Assembly: GCA_006937955.1 (NCBI GenBank)
Contig: SSNP01000146.1
Location: 1-64,000, forward strand
DNA length: 64,000 nucleotides
Origin: Pachypanchax playfairii
Taxonomy: Eukaryota; Chordata; Actinopteri; Cyprinodontiformes; Aplocheilidae
Direction: 5' to 3'
The stretch's first letter is position 1. Every line of letters starts with the position of its first letter. The notes below the pieces were generated by a model. The model searched no databases and was not told the DNA's origin. It saw nothing but the letters and a program-made list of their open reading frames with translations. A program made the position numbers and the translations under genes. Positions 1-13,000 of the stretch are shown here, in pieces.

Positions 1-123
1 AACAGTCCGCCTCCTTATATTTTTTTTCCTTCTCTTTGAATTCTTGCTTGTATGTTCTCTCAATGTAAGTCGCTTTGGATAAAAGCGTCTGCTAAATGAC
101 AGTAGTAGTAGTAGTAGTAGTAG
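1..123 (+). repeat. Teleost retroposon 3' tail with short (AGT)n
   Basis: The stretch at about 67-104 reads as the 'cgctttggataaaagcgtct' type of 3' tail that recurs throughout fish genomes. It is followed by about seven AGT units (103-123). Only the tail lies in the window, so the family cannot be named. It sits in a stac2 intron (the gene runs on the minus strand). Confidence 0.65.
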
Positions 124-235
124 TTGTGACTGATTAAAGACAAAAAGAGAAAATCTGACATTCCAGGTGTGAACAATCTGGAAAATATAGGGCTGAATTG
201 CAAACAAATTAAGATTTATTCTGAACATCTTGTAA

Positions 236-749
236 TTAAAGGTACAACATGTAAGAATTTACCAGTGAAATACTCACACAACAGTCTAATGTCCAACTGA
301 TGTTGAAAATAAAGTCACATTGTAACAGATCTCAATCTCAGTCGGCTGGTTGGTCGCTAGTTTCTGTCATTTTAAAAACGCTGGTCTGGACCGGAATCAT
401 TATTTACACGTCCAGACTTCCTGGTTCCATAACGAATCACATGTGAGTCTGCAAGGCTGCCAAGTCTTCAACACAAGCAGCTGTAATTCCACAACGACCA
501 GCAGCAAAAAGTAAGAAACCACCACATCCTTCCACCCGAACAGCCGAGCTGCACCCGTAGTTCATGAGATGGGGTGTTCAAATGCACTTAGGAAAACTCA
601 ATGCTGAACAAATAGGCCTTCAGACATTTCCAAAAACTCAACAAATACAAGAAAAACTAAAAGGAGGATCAACATTGGAACTGGCAACCCAGCAGAATAA
701 TCAGGGACATTTGACAACAAGGACTAATTCTTACATATTGCACCTTTAA
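236..749. mobile_element. TTAA-flanked MITE, family A, copy 1
   Basis: A 514 bp non-coding element that starts TTAAAGGTAC and ends GTACCTTTAA-like (gcacctttaa), so its termini are inverted repeats including TTAA. The interior (about 255-745) matches the element at 5728-6233 base by base over long blocks. One shared block begins 'aataaagtcacattgtaaca'. It has no transposase. It lies in the stac2 intron downstream of exon 3. TTAA ends suggest piggyBac-type mobilisation (inference). Confidence 0.8.
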
Positions 750-919
750 ACTGAGCAAAGAAAGTTTACATAACATTTGCAAGAATGTTTCCATTTACAG
801 GGAGTTTTGACTGTTGTACATATAAAGTTAACATACTTTTGGGGTGAATTTTCTTACTGACTAGTCACCGACAGCAGCAGCCCAGTGATATGATCTTAGT
901 ATAATTTAAAATATTTTAC

Positions 920-1014
920 CTTGCCATTACAGGCCTGCTGGGAGAGCTCAGAAGAGCACCAAAGGTGAGTTGCCAGCTTACAGGCTTTACAACGTAAACC
1001 CTGTTTGGAGTTCC
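920..1014 (-). CDS. stac2: stac2 coding exon 3 (second half of C1 finger)
   Basis: A 95 nt exon with acceptor AG at 1015-1016 and donor GT at 918-919. It begins with the last two bases of a Gly codon split from exon 2. It encodes 32 residues, including GNSKQGLRCK and HLWCS, which are the C-x2-C and H/C ligands that complete the C1 zinc finger. It ends in phase 0 at a Gly-Lys. Too short for a plain ORF scan, but an exact phase match to exon 2. Confidence 0.92.
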
Positions 1015-4000
1015 CTGTACAGATGAAAAAACCAAAACAATTATTTAATTATGTGCAACAAGTCAAAACTACTTTGATAAAGACGTCACAGACAGCTAAG
1101 TGTCTGATGTACCTTGGATCATATGTTTGCATCGCTGGCAGCTTGCAGGCCTACGGAAGATATGCTCCTGGAAACAGTGGGTCTTGACTGGCTGAGCCTG
1201 AGACTTAGGCAGGGTCTTTGTGGTCCTGGACAGTGAAGGACTGATGGATGGGGAGTGTGATGACAGTGAAGGGTTAGGACTGATAGATGGAGACAGAGAG
1301 GGAGAGCGCTCGTAGCTCAGAGGAGATTCAGAGGATGGAGGAGGAGATGGTGCAGGTGGCGGTGCAGTGATGAGGGCTGAGGCCGGCCGAGCTTCACCGT
1401 TACTCCGCTGGAAAAAGTTGTCCACACTCTTGCTGCGGATGACTGATTTCAGGGACAAGGAGCGCTTCAGTCGCTGCAACTGAAACAAGGACGGAAAATG
1501 TTCAGGCAAATTTTTATAGTCAAGAATGACGTACAAGTACAAAAACCTTTAGCTTTTAGGAACAATGATGTGCACAGTTGAGAGAAATGTGCACCGAGAA
1601 TCTGAAATGCTGTCAATTTTGATGGAGGAATTCATTCTTTTTGGGGAGTATTTTCCTTTTTTGGGTGTTGTTGTTAATTAGAAGTAAAAGTTCTCATCAC
1701 AATTCCATCAAAAAAAGTTTTAATGGATTTTATTATTGGCCCAAAATTGCACCCCCCCATCTATTTCTTCTTTTTTAACTACATAAATAATATTAATACA
1801 ACTAATTATATTAATATTATTAATTTTAATAATTGTAAACCTTTTGAAATTATCACAATTTAAATTAGATACATGTATCTTTTTTTAATCAGTTTATACT
1901 TTTTATATTAATACATTTTTAATATTAGTCATTAATATTGCTGAAAGGTTAGCTCATGCTAATATGCTAACTTGGGATTTTTTTAGATCCCTTTTGATAT
2001 TGTTATAACCTCTGCTATTTAATTTTTTTAAGTCCTGTTGTGGCAGAAGGCATACCATAATACTATGAACTTAACACAGTATTAGAACACATTACTGTAT
2101 TAAAACAAGAACACTGATCTTCAATTTATTTAGGCATCAATCTTGAGTAAGCTAATGATTTTTTGTCACTTTCACAATTAAGTAACTTTGATAAATGTTG
2201 TGGTTTTAAATACAACTGATTTAAAATGTTATAAAAACTGTATTTACATTATGACTTTAGATGCTGTAAGTGTAAATATAATTTATTAGTAGGATCACCT
2301 AGAAGTGACTTTTGAAATTGGTGTCCAGTTTTGGGGGTATTACTCTCTCAGCTGTGTCCTTTGACTGTCCTTATCCTCTCTGACTAACTTTTTAATCTTC
2401 TGTCTTTAGCTCTTTGCTCCTTTTCCTTAGATTGCAAATTTCCAGCCTCTTGTGAATCCCCACAAGTCAATAACCCCTTAAAATTCATGTTGAATTAGAG
2501 TTATTGAGCGTTCTGCACCTTCATACTGGATGCAGTCAGTGATGAACGGCAACCACTGCGCTTATCTTCACCGCCAGTCCACACATGTTTACCATTGTTG
2601 ACTCTTAGCTGTGATAAAGAGGAGCTGATAATAACAAACAATTACTGTGACTTGTGGGTGATGGAGTCCAATATTTGGAAGTAATTGCATCAAGGGAACA
2701 GTCAGGAGAGAGAGGACGAGGCTAAGAAATGTTCTGACACTTCAGTTTGCACAAAACTCACCAGCTGAAGGAAATTCATTTATAAATAGGCCAAATTTTG
2801 TGAAGCAAAACATCCAGTGATATCTAACTAAACAGTCACTGTTTTGATAAATAAAAAGCTGGTGACATAATTTAGTTAATTGTGTTTTTGAGCTTCAGAC
2901 TCCACCTCATCACCCATCCGCACTCACTTCAAGCAGAAAAATCAATGCCATTGATAAACTGTTTCTCTACTTTAAGCAAGAGATTCAAAGATGCCAATTA
3001 GCTTGAGTGATAAAAACAGTCCACTTTTTTGACTCATTATTTAGTTCTTCTCATAAATGTTTTCATCAGGGAGCTGACTTCTTGTTTTTTAATTTAATGG
3101 CCTTTTCTTGGCTCAAAAGAAAGTCAAATGGCTTCAGTATATTTTTGGAGAGTCTCTCAGAACTTATAGTTAACTCGGTAGTGGGGTCTGAAGGGGGCTC
3201 TGCTATTCTACCAGGGTCTTATTCACAGGCACCTCCTCCCACTCTTAATCCCCATCCAGAAGGGTGTTGGTCTCAAAATTAAAGTTCCAGCTCTCCTAGT
3301 CTTGTTTGAAAATCTCCTGTAATGTGGCCTTATGCAGGATGTTATTAGGTATGTTACTTGGACAGTTGTAGCGCTGTTGCACATGCGCAGTGTGGGAGTA
3401 TACAGGAAGTCATGCTCTCATGGGCTAGCTGTTAGCCAATCTGAGTCCAGTGAATTAGCATCCTTTCAGGTTGGCGCTACAGATCTCTGTACACCAAAAC
3501 CATTAGACACAAAAACAGTTTCTCCCACAGAAGGTCATCATGTTAAACAAACATATTTAACTCTCCTAACAAAGAAATAACCTGTATTATAGACCTGCTC
3601 TGTACCACCTGACCTCAAACCACCAATCAGACTTTCATGGTGGTAAAATGTTGCCAAATGTATCTCGTGTGTGTTCAATGTCCAACATTATTATTTTTAT
3701 ATATGTCTGTTTGCTTGTACAAGTGAAAACTGAGCCCAAACTAAATTCCTATGTGTAACATACTTGGCCAAATAAATCTGATTCTGATAATTAATGAGTA
3801 CAGGCCCAAATCGAGGTAAATTTTTAAGGAATCAGATTACTCTGAGTTTGAACGGCTGGAAATCAGTGTTTCCTAAGGTTTTTTTTTCATATATATGAAA
3901 ATATTTCAGATTCCAGGTTAATACTTCAGAAATAACCACAAAGTCATGAAATTTGTGTGACAGGACCCCTTTAAGTTAGTTTACCAAAAAGAAAGCGATC

Positions 4001-7000
4001 TCTGTAAAGGATGAAACCAGAAAGAATGCAAAAATACCCTTTTCTATTTTCGTGCCAAGTGTTTAGAGCCAGGTCCATATTAAAACACCCTTTCCAGTAA
4101 TTTTAGCAGTCAGATCTGAATTCCAGCAGGGCTACAACTTGTGTTGCCCTTGCAGCTGAATTGGATCTTATTCTTGCATTTAGGCTGTTAAACGTTATAA
4201 AACCTTTTTCAAAAGTAGTGAAGGTTCTTAGCAGCATACTAATCAGATATTTGTCCAAGATTTGCATGTCCCTGAGCTTGGTTTTGGACAGTTTAGGCCA
4301 AAAAACACAATCTGACTTAATAAATCACATTAAGGTCCCACATCAATTCATAAATGTTCTGCCCTCTAACAAGCTGTACTCTGGATGTACTGGATTAACC
4401 TCAGTGCATATATACATGTCCTTCAAAGTCCTAGTCAAAGTCTTCAAAGTAAGAAACAAAGACACAAACTATGTGTCACATGGTAGTGGATAGGAGATCT
4501 GCGTAGACCAGCCTGTGTGTGTTTAATACCTGAAAACAGATACACGCTCCTAAAGAAACCTCATCCAGATTCTGTAGAACTTTCTGCACTTTGCTTCTAA
4601 TTCATCCACTCACACCGTGTTTTATATTTCTGTTCTCTGGAAAAAGAACTCTTTATATTCTAACTTATACATTATTAAACATTACAGGTCAGTGAAGGAA
4701 ACAGCATGCAGGAGCACTTAGAGCAAGACGGAGCACTGAAACCTTCACTTCCTGAATGGAAGACCACCTCCATACTGTTGAGCTAAAGGGAACCAGGATG
4801 CTACTATAATTTCAAAATTACCAAAGAAACAAAAAGTAAAAAGAAGCAAGATGGGGTGGCTGTGGATCAGTGGTTAGAGAGGTTGTCTTCCAATCAGAAG
4901 GTTGGTAGATTGATACCGGCTTCCACCACCAAATGTTGAAGTGTCCTTAGGCAAGACACTGAACCCCATGTTGCCTGATTTGCACATTGGGTTGTGTGAA
5001 TGTTAGCCCCTCCTTTCTCCTCCCAATTTACATATCGGGTTGTGTGGGTAAATGTAAAAACTTGTTGTGTTAAAGCACTTTGAGTGGTCTGATTAACATC
5101 AAGCTGAGAAGGTGATGAAGACCAGGATCAGTAAATGCTGTTTGCAATAAAACAAAATAAATAAACAAAACCTAAAAATCTCAATGAAGTTAAAAAATAA
5201 AAGCTTTCAGAACCTAAGAAAACAACAAAGAAAAGCTAGTGGATACAGACTTTTGTTACCAGCTGAATTTGTGCAACTATAGAGAGAATAAATTATTCAA
5301 CAATCTGAACCAGTGTTGCCAACTGTCGACTGACAGAAACTGAAAATGACCCAGAAAGTTGCTAGATGTTGCCAAATAATAATAATAATTGTTATTATGA
5401 TTATTAGTATACATAAAGAAGCTAAGGCGAGTCAGAAACGTCGCTATTTAGAAAAAAGTCGCTAAGGGGGCCTGAAAAATCTTTAGAAATAGCAACAAAG
5501 TCACTAAGTGTGCAACAGTAATCTGAACAGAGAATTTCTCATGATTTTGGTATATGGAAGTAAATTACATATATACTATATAATCAGGGGCATGTCCAGA
5601 AAGGTGGCCCAGGGGGGCATGGACCACCCCCATCTCCAAGTTGAAACAATCAAATTCAATCCATAGTTTTACAGAAAATGATATGCCCCTGGGTTTAATA
5701 TTTGTCTGCAAAAAATACAATGTCAGTTTAAAGGTACAGTATGTAGGAATTTTACTGTGAAATACTCAGACATCAGTCTAGTATCCCACCAATGTTGAAA
5801 GTAAAGTCACATTGTAACAGATCTCGATCTCAGTCGGCTGGATGGTCGCCAGTTTCTGTCACTTTAAAAAAACTAGCCCAGACCAGAATTATTATTTACA
5901 CGTCCAGACTTCCTGGTTCAATAACAAATCACATGCGAGTCTACAAGGCTGCCAAGTCTTCAACACAAGCAGCTGGAATTCCACAATGACCACATGATGG
6001 TGTGTTCAAACGCACTTAGGAAAACTCAACGCTAAACAAATAGGCCTTCAGATATTCCTAAAAATTCAACAAATACAAGAGAAACTAAACGAGAATCAAC
6101 ATCAGAAATGGCAATTTAACAGAAAAATCAGGGAGGGGGTGAGTGGCTGAGAACAGGCAGTTTTGTTTTTTCACATGAACTGCAAGACTCAGATTTAAAG
6201 ACAAGGTCTAATTCTCATATACTGTACCTTTAACATATAATCAGCTTTTATTCCAACATACACACCAGAGGAAAAAACTTACTCATTTTTTTATATTTTA
6301 CATCCATTAGAATTATACTGATCATAAAACAAAAAATTTACAAAATTATATCAAAATGTAGTTTATCGTCAATAAGTGAACATTACTGATACATAAGATG
6401 ATTACAGCTGTAAAAGCTCCAGGAGCTGCAGGGCATTGCAATTTAAAAACACCACCTTCTTTATATCTTCAAAATTTTGTGGTTCCAGTTGTTAAATATC
6501 TGTGCAGCATTGTGAAAAACACCGTGTTTGTGTAGCTGCTTTGTTACTGGTTGAGAGAGATTTATTTTTTTCTGTATCGACCTTCTCTAATAACAGCAGA
6601 AATCAAAAGCTGAATTCCAATGAATGCAAATCTCAACATTTTTTTTCCTGGCATGTTTGTGTCTCCCAGGAAGGTTTTGAAAAGTCTATTTATGGATCAC
6701 AGAACTGAAGACCTTCCACACTGTGAACTAGTGAGAGCAATTCGCTCATCACAGAGTGAGCAGTGCCGCGTACTTTAACAAATTCCAGTTAGAGTACGAC
6801 AATGAAGCAAAGCATGTGGAGCTTTACTGAGACTGAAGAACGAGTGTAAAGCAAGTGTCAGGAAAAAGGGCGTCGTATGAGAGAAGAGCTGAAAATAGCA
6901 CATCATCACTATCGTGTGTCAGCCTTGTTTATAGATGTTTGGTGAAGGCTTCTATAAATAGGCTGTTGTGGGAAATGAATGAATAATTAAGAAGAGCAGT

Positions 7001-10000
7001 GTGAGTGTTCAGATATTTTCTGAAAAGGCAATAAGTCTCTCTGCTGTCACCAAAAAGACCCTTTTAGTCATGTTTTCAAAATATTCCTGTTTCCTTGTTG
7101 AGTAACATGCAAAATAATTGCTGCTAATAGAATTCAGTCCTCACTGACACACCTGTTTGAATTTACAATGACCCCATTAGATACAGAATCAGTAATAGTT
7201 TGTTAAAGACACCCTTCCATTAAAAACGATTTTTCTGAAGTTTCTGTTGAATATTTTAGCTCCACAGGTGTTCTTACCTTCATAGTGGGTGTGAAAACAG
7301 GTCAACAAATTCTCTTTCAGTTTTAATCTCTCAAACTACGCAGGTGGTGATAAAACCCGTGTTCAAACGGCCTGTATCTGTTTCATCACAACTCCTTTGC
7401 TTGTTAGTATTCATCAGCTCCCGCAGTTGAAACCACGCCTAGCATGCTGCTGGCTAAAAGCTGTTAGCATAAGACGTAGCAAACAGGAAGAGAGAATGTC
7501 TGACATTGCCATGCGCAGCGGGGCAGGAAACAGTATACCTTGCTCTCATAGGCTAGTTTGTTAACCAATCTGAGTCCAGCAAATTTGAATAATGAATATT
7601 AATGAGTTGCAGCCGAAGCCTGACAGAACCAGCCTAATTTTAACACAAACAGGTTGAAAGGTCTGTTAATCAGTGTTTCCTTACATTTTTTAGAAATAAA
7701 ATGTTTCATATTACTGGTTAATACTTAAGAAATAACCACAAAGTCATGAAATTTATGTGAAATGGCCTCTTTAACTAAAAGTCTATTAAACCAATCTCAA
7801 AGCATGTTTTACATCACTTTCTTGAGATGCTTTAAATAAATTCCTAATTTCCTGAAGAGGTACAGTGTGATACTCTCTGATGGTTTTGAGGGAGCGTATA
7901 GGAGGAGAGTGGTGACAGTGTATCCATGATGTACAGCCCACGCATACCTGGACTGCTTGTTGAGAAGCAGTACTGGTCATGCTAGTCTCATGCATAGAAC
8001 TCCATCAATTAGTAGAATTGTGTTGGCTTGGTATAATCATGTAACATGAAGTTGCATCTTGATGATGTCAGAGTTGAGCCAGTGCAAGGCCTTGGACATG
8101 ATGCGATCACTGGAGCACATGGTATGACTGTTGTTTATAAAACCCAAACAGATGACGAGTGACGCAGAGTCATGACTGAAGGAAGCTGCCTATTACTGAA
8201 AAAAGTCTTCCAGTAGCCACCTCACCTGATCTTCACCTGCCAGCAAACAAACAAACCAAAAACTCCCACACCATAAACAATAATCAAGATGGATAAACAA
8301 AACAACATACAAGAAGGTTAAAAGGTTGATCTGAGTTTTATAAACATGATTTATTTCACTTTATCTGTATTATTTATCAACACAAAAAATAAATTCACAA
8401 TGTAGGTTTGATAGAAATTCAATGAATTTGTATGGATTTATCTTACATTTTCAAAATGATGCTAAAATCTAACGTGTCAGATGAGACATGAACCACTGTA
8501 GATGATCCCTTCTTGTTACATTCACACCTCTGTGTGTGTGGCTTCAAAGCGCCAAGCTGTTGTTTGATAGACTTTTTTTTCGGGGGGGTGGGGGGTGGGG
8601 ATTTGCATTTTCGCAGACTCCAGCAGCCCACAAGCTGCCTGCCAAAGTGGTGTCGCAAAATAAGCTTTTATTCCCAAATCCAGCTGTTAAAAGAGCTTAA
8701 CTGCACAAGAAGATTTTAGAAATTGCTGACAGTCCCAGTGGCTTTTTGATTTGCATATAACGATGAAGGAACTGTATTTACAGCAGGTGGATTTGATTAC
8801 ATTCATACTCATCAATATTCAACACACACTGGTCTTATTATAATATTCTTCCAAACATCCAAAGTAAAACTTCCTTAAAGAGCAACTTTTCACAGTTTTA
8901 CTTGTCTTATTATAGCTTCATGCAGTATTTTACAGATGTAGATTAATAATTTAATTAGAAATGACATTTATTATTCATCTGCAAACAAAATGTTTTAGAC
9001 ATGCAAAAAAAAAAATAGAACTTTTCTTAATATTACATTAAATATTAACACTGTCCTGAAGTATTCTGACTCCTCTTTTCCACCAGAAGCGTAAGTGGCG
9101 CATTTTTTTCGCGAAATTAGCCGCATGTCCCTTCCCACTGAGAGCGTTTTAGAGGCGTATCACTTGCAAAATTGTTCCAACCAGTCGGTCCCGGGAGATC
9201 ACAAAATCCCAGGAGAATTGTAAATTCCCGCGTGATTTTTTCAGTACACACAACAACAAACAGGGAGAAAGATGACAACATGTATCCAGAAGGTATGTGG
9301 TTTATTTTCACACCATCTTCGGACTTCAGACCCGTCACAGGTACTGTACTTTTTCATAGTCTCGCTAACAGAACCTGCACATGTCCTTTATTTTGAAACT
9401 TCTGAGTATTTTATTTTTCAAGAACACGTGATTTCCTGTCTGGTCCAAGCTTGACACATTTTAGAAACATAGTGCATAAAAAGTAGAACTGCCAGGTAAA
9501 TTTAGGAAAGGGCTGCAACACTACGCTTCTAAGACGCGTCCGATTCGTGCTACTTCATGCTCGGTGGAAACGGTCTTGTTGACTTTAATAACAGCTATCA
9601 GCTGCATATTATGCTTCACTAACGTTACGCTCCCGTTACATGTACGGTGGAAAGGACAAGTTAATGGCACCTCCTTAACACTGATGCCTAATTTAATTCA
9701 ATGAATGTGACATTTATTTCATTTTTCCCAGCATCAGTCTTGCTGTCCCCTAAACTTGTTCATCTGTTTCTGATCGGTTTGTTTAAAAGATCAACAGTCC
9801 AAGATTTTGATATGTAGAACAAAAAAATATTTCACTCAATCACAAATTAATTGTCCAGGGTAAATATCCACCTGCAAACGGCGATATGGAAAAAACAAAC
9901 ATGAAGTGGCATAAAAGTTTTTTTTTTCCAGAAATATCATCTACATTGTATAATCAAATCAAGGCTCCAGATACGTGCTGGTCTGCTTTAAAAGAACTCT

Positions 10001-13000
10001 CTATTCATATTTGCTCATTAAAGGAACTTTAATTGGATTCTGACAGAAGAATGCAGAGAAATGTCACCACCCTTCAAGAAAATCTGCATTATTTTTAAAT
10101 GGTAAGTGGTTTAGTGAAATTAAAAATTAAGCCACGGATTCTTAACATTGTGTTCACTGTGTTTCTTATTTCTATAAAACCTTCTGGTTAAATCAGCTTT
10201 ATCCTTTCAACCACCCAATGTATAAGAGACACAGAGAGAGAGAATAGCAGAGATATAAATATAAAGATATGGAAGTGAGGGACAACTGGAAAAAGGTCAC
10301 TGGTCAGAGTAAATTGGGACGAGAAATAAAATATATAATCTGTGTGGGAAGCATGAAAAGAAGGGAAAAGCTGATAAGAGTGAAGTGAAGGTGACGACCA
10401 GAGCTGGACAGAAACCATTTCCATCATTTTACACCCATAAAAATGTCTTTGTGTTTGCCAAATATGCAGTGAACTGTGTAAAGGCCCTGCAGACCGCACC
10501 TTGCTTTATCAGCAGTTACACTGACTTCAAAGACTTTATTAAACTTTATGTAGCATAAAACACAAATTTCATCCTCTAAGAAATAACACGAAAAGTTCAA
10601 CACTTTAGAAATGTGTCCACTTTCTTGCTCAGATGTATATGAGTTGAAGGATATTTGTTTGGATAATAATGTAAATTTAAAGCTACAACATCTGATTTGC
10701 TTATCATTTTCTGCTTAGCTTAGCATAAAATGAGATCCAAACACTAATGTATACAACTAGAAAAGTGTACCCAAACATAAATGTGCTTTTTATCTTAAAT
10801 TATTTACCAGAATATTTTTTATCATAAGCAGAAAGTTCTTGGAAAGTTAAATATTTCCCTCATAGTTTCATATTACCTTCTTGAAATGGCAGGTGGTTGT
10901 TTTTTTAAGGGTTGGAGATAAAAGTATAACAGAATAATGTGTGTTTTGACAAGTTCTTACAATTTCAATATTTAGATTTACTCCATCTGATCAGTTTTCT
11001 GGTCTATAACACATATTAGGCCAAATAGATGCAAGTAGATCTGTTAAATTAATTTTATTTATCTTTAATATTGAGTTAAATTTGCAGGTTTAAAATAAAC
11101 AGTCAAGTCAAATTAAATCCAATCAAACCATTTCTCCTTCGTTTAGGCTAACGAGGTCAAAAAAAGGAACCTGCTCAGTTGTGTAAACTTTACCAACCTT
11201 AACCACTTATTAGTATTTTTTCTACGAAACCTCTATATGATGAAATATCACTTATTTTTTCAGTTTTGACGCTAACTAACATCAAATGTAGTAACTGGCA
11301 AATAATATGAATACATTCCTGAAATGACACTTGAATGGCGTGTGGTCCAAGTGGTTACAGAGGAATAATAATCATATTTCTGGAGCCATCACCTTGCCTG
11401 TAGGTGGAGGAGGTGGAATAACTACTCATTGTCTGTCACTGTTTCTATTAGAGGCACTCTAGAAAGCTGGTGGGCCCACTTAGCAGTGTAATAAATACTC
11501 TGACGGAGAGACAGTGAGGCAGTGTGAGACATGAAGGAGTGCTGCTGAAGAAGACTGCAGAGATAGGTGATGAGATATACACTCAGAGAAATGTTATGAA
11601 AAGATTAGAAGAAGAAAAAGTCAACAAAATGATCAAATGAAACTACGATTAAAGAGACCACATGTTTAATAAATCTAGTCTCTTTTCTCTTCAGTCTTCT
11701 GCAGTATTTGCAGGTCGTTTTGTCAGCAGGGGTTTGGCAAACATCACTGATGCAGCTTGGAGGATAAACTCCTCCCACTTCTATTCAGTCTTGACAACCG
11801 TTTGGCTGAATTATGACCTCGCCCACAGCAAGACATGGCTAACATCTGCTAGCTGGATGGCTCATAAATTTGCGCAGCACCTCACTGCCCAGCACTGACT
11901 GTGCTGCCTTAGACAAATAAAAACAACCAGAACCCTGACGGGTCAATTCAGGTCTCTGTGTTGAGGATCAACAAAAAACAACCACATTCTGATGTGTGTG
12001 GCTGCTGTTGGAAATCAACTTAGAGCTGAAAAAATAAACACAACCCAGGAGATTTAAATCAGGTTCATTCAGGGTTTCCTTCATTTTAAATACAGAAAAA
12101 GGACCAAAAAGTCATTTAAACTATGTTTGAGAGATCTGAGAAAAAACAGCTGTGGATTACCAACAAGCATCAAGCCTGAGTTCTACTAACTCCAACATCC
12201 CAACATGGTAAATTGTGCATAAAGAAGAATGTGATGTGATAAACACATTAATTATCCTTTTTTTACTTTGTGTTCGTGTGTTGGCAGTATGTTTTTTTAA
12301 AAGTTTGTGCTCATTAAGTCAGTTTTCTAAAGTTTATAATAAGAGAAGTGCCACTGCAGGCTGGAGGCATTAAAACAGGAACTCAGATCGGAGTGAAAGT
12401 TTAAAAAGTTGCAAACAATTTAGAGATTTGCTCAGAATCTTAAAGTTATCTAATTCTTCACCAACATTTGATGCTTTTCATCAAACGTCTTTAAAACACG
12501 ATCTCATTTTTGTTTTCAGTGACACCAGATTCATTTATCGAGCCTCACAACATGGAATGAGCTGGACATCCAAAATGATTCCTGTTAAAGTCATAATCAC
12601 ACAAATTTAATCAGATTAAATCTGAAACAAGCTGACACTGCCATCCAGAGAGAGATCTGAAGTGCTTCAAGACCAGTGAACTGCTAATGTGTATTAGGTT
12701 ATATTACATTTGTTCATTACGAGTCACACAGGTGCAGAAAACTTGGTCTTATTTTCTCTTTTTTTTGTCAGAGGAACAAATTCTGTGCCTTTATTAATAG
12801 TGAAACAGCTGTGTGCAACAAAACTCAGCTGTTTAAAGTGTTCTTTAAAGTGTTTTTCTTTTAAACACACATGTTAGCAAGCAGACATACCTTCGTGCAA
12901 TCTCTGCACTTTAACTTTAAGGTCAAACAAGACTTACTGGAGCTTAGAGTTGTTATGTAAGACCTGCAGACACCCCTGAATTAGCAGCATTAGACAGTAA

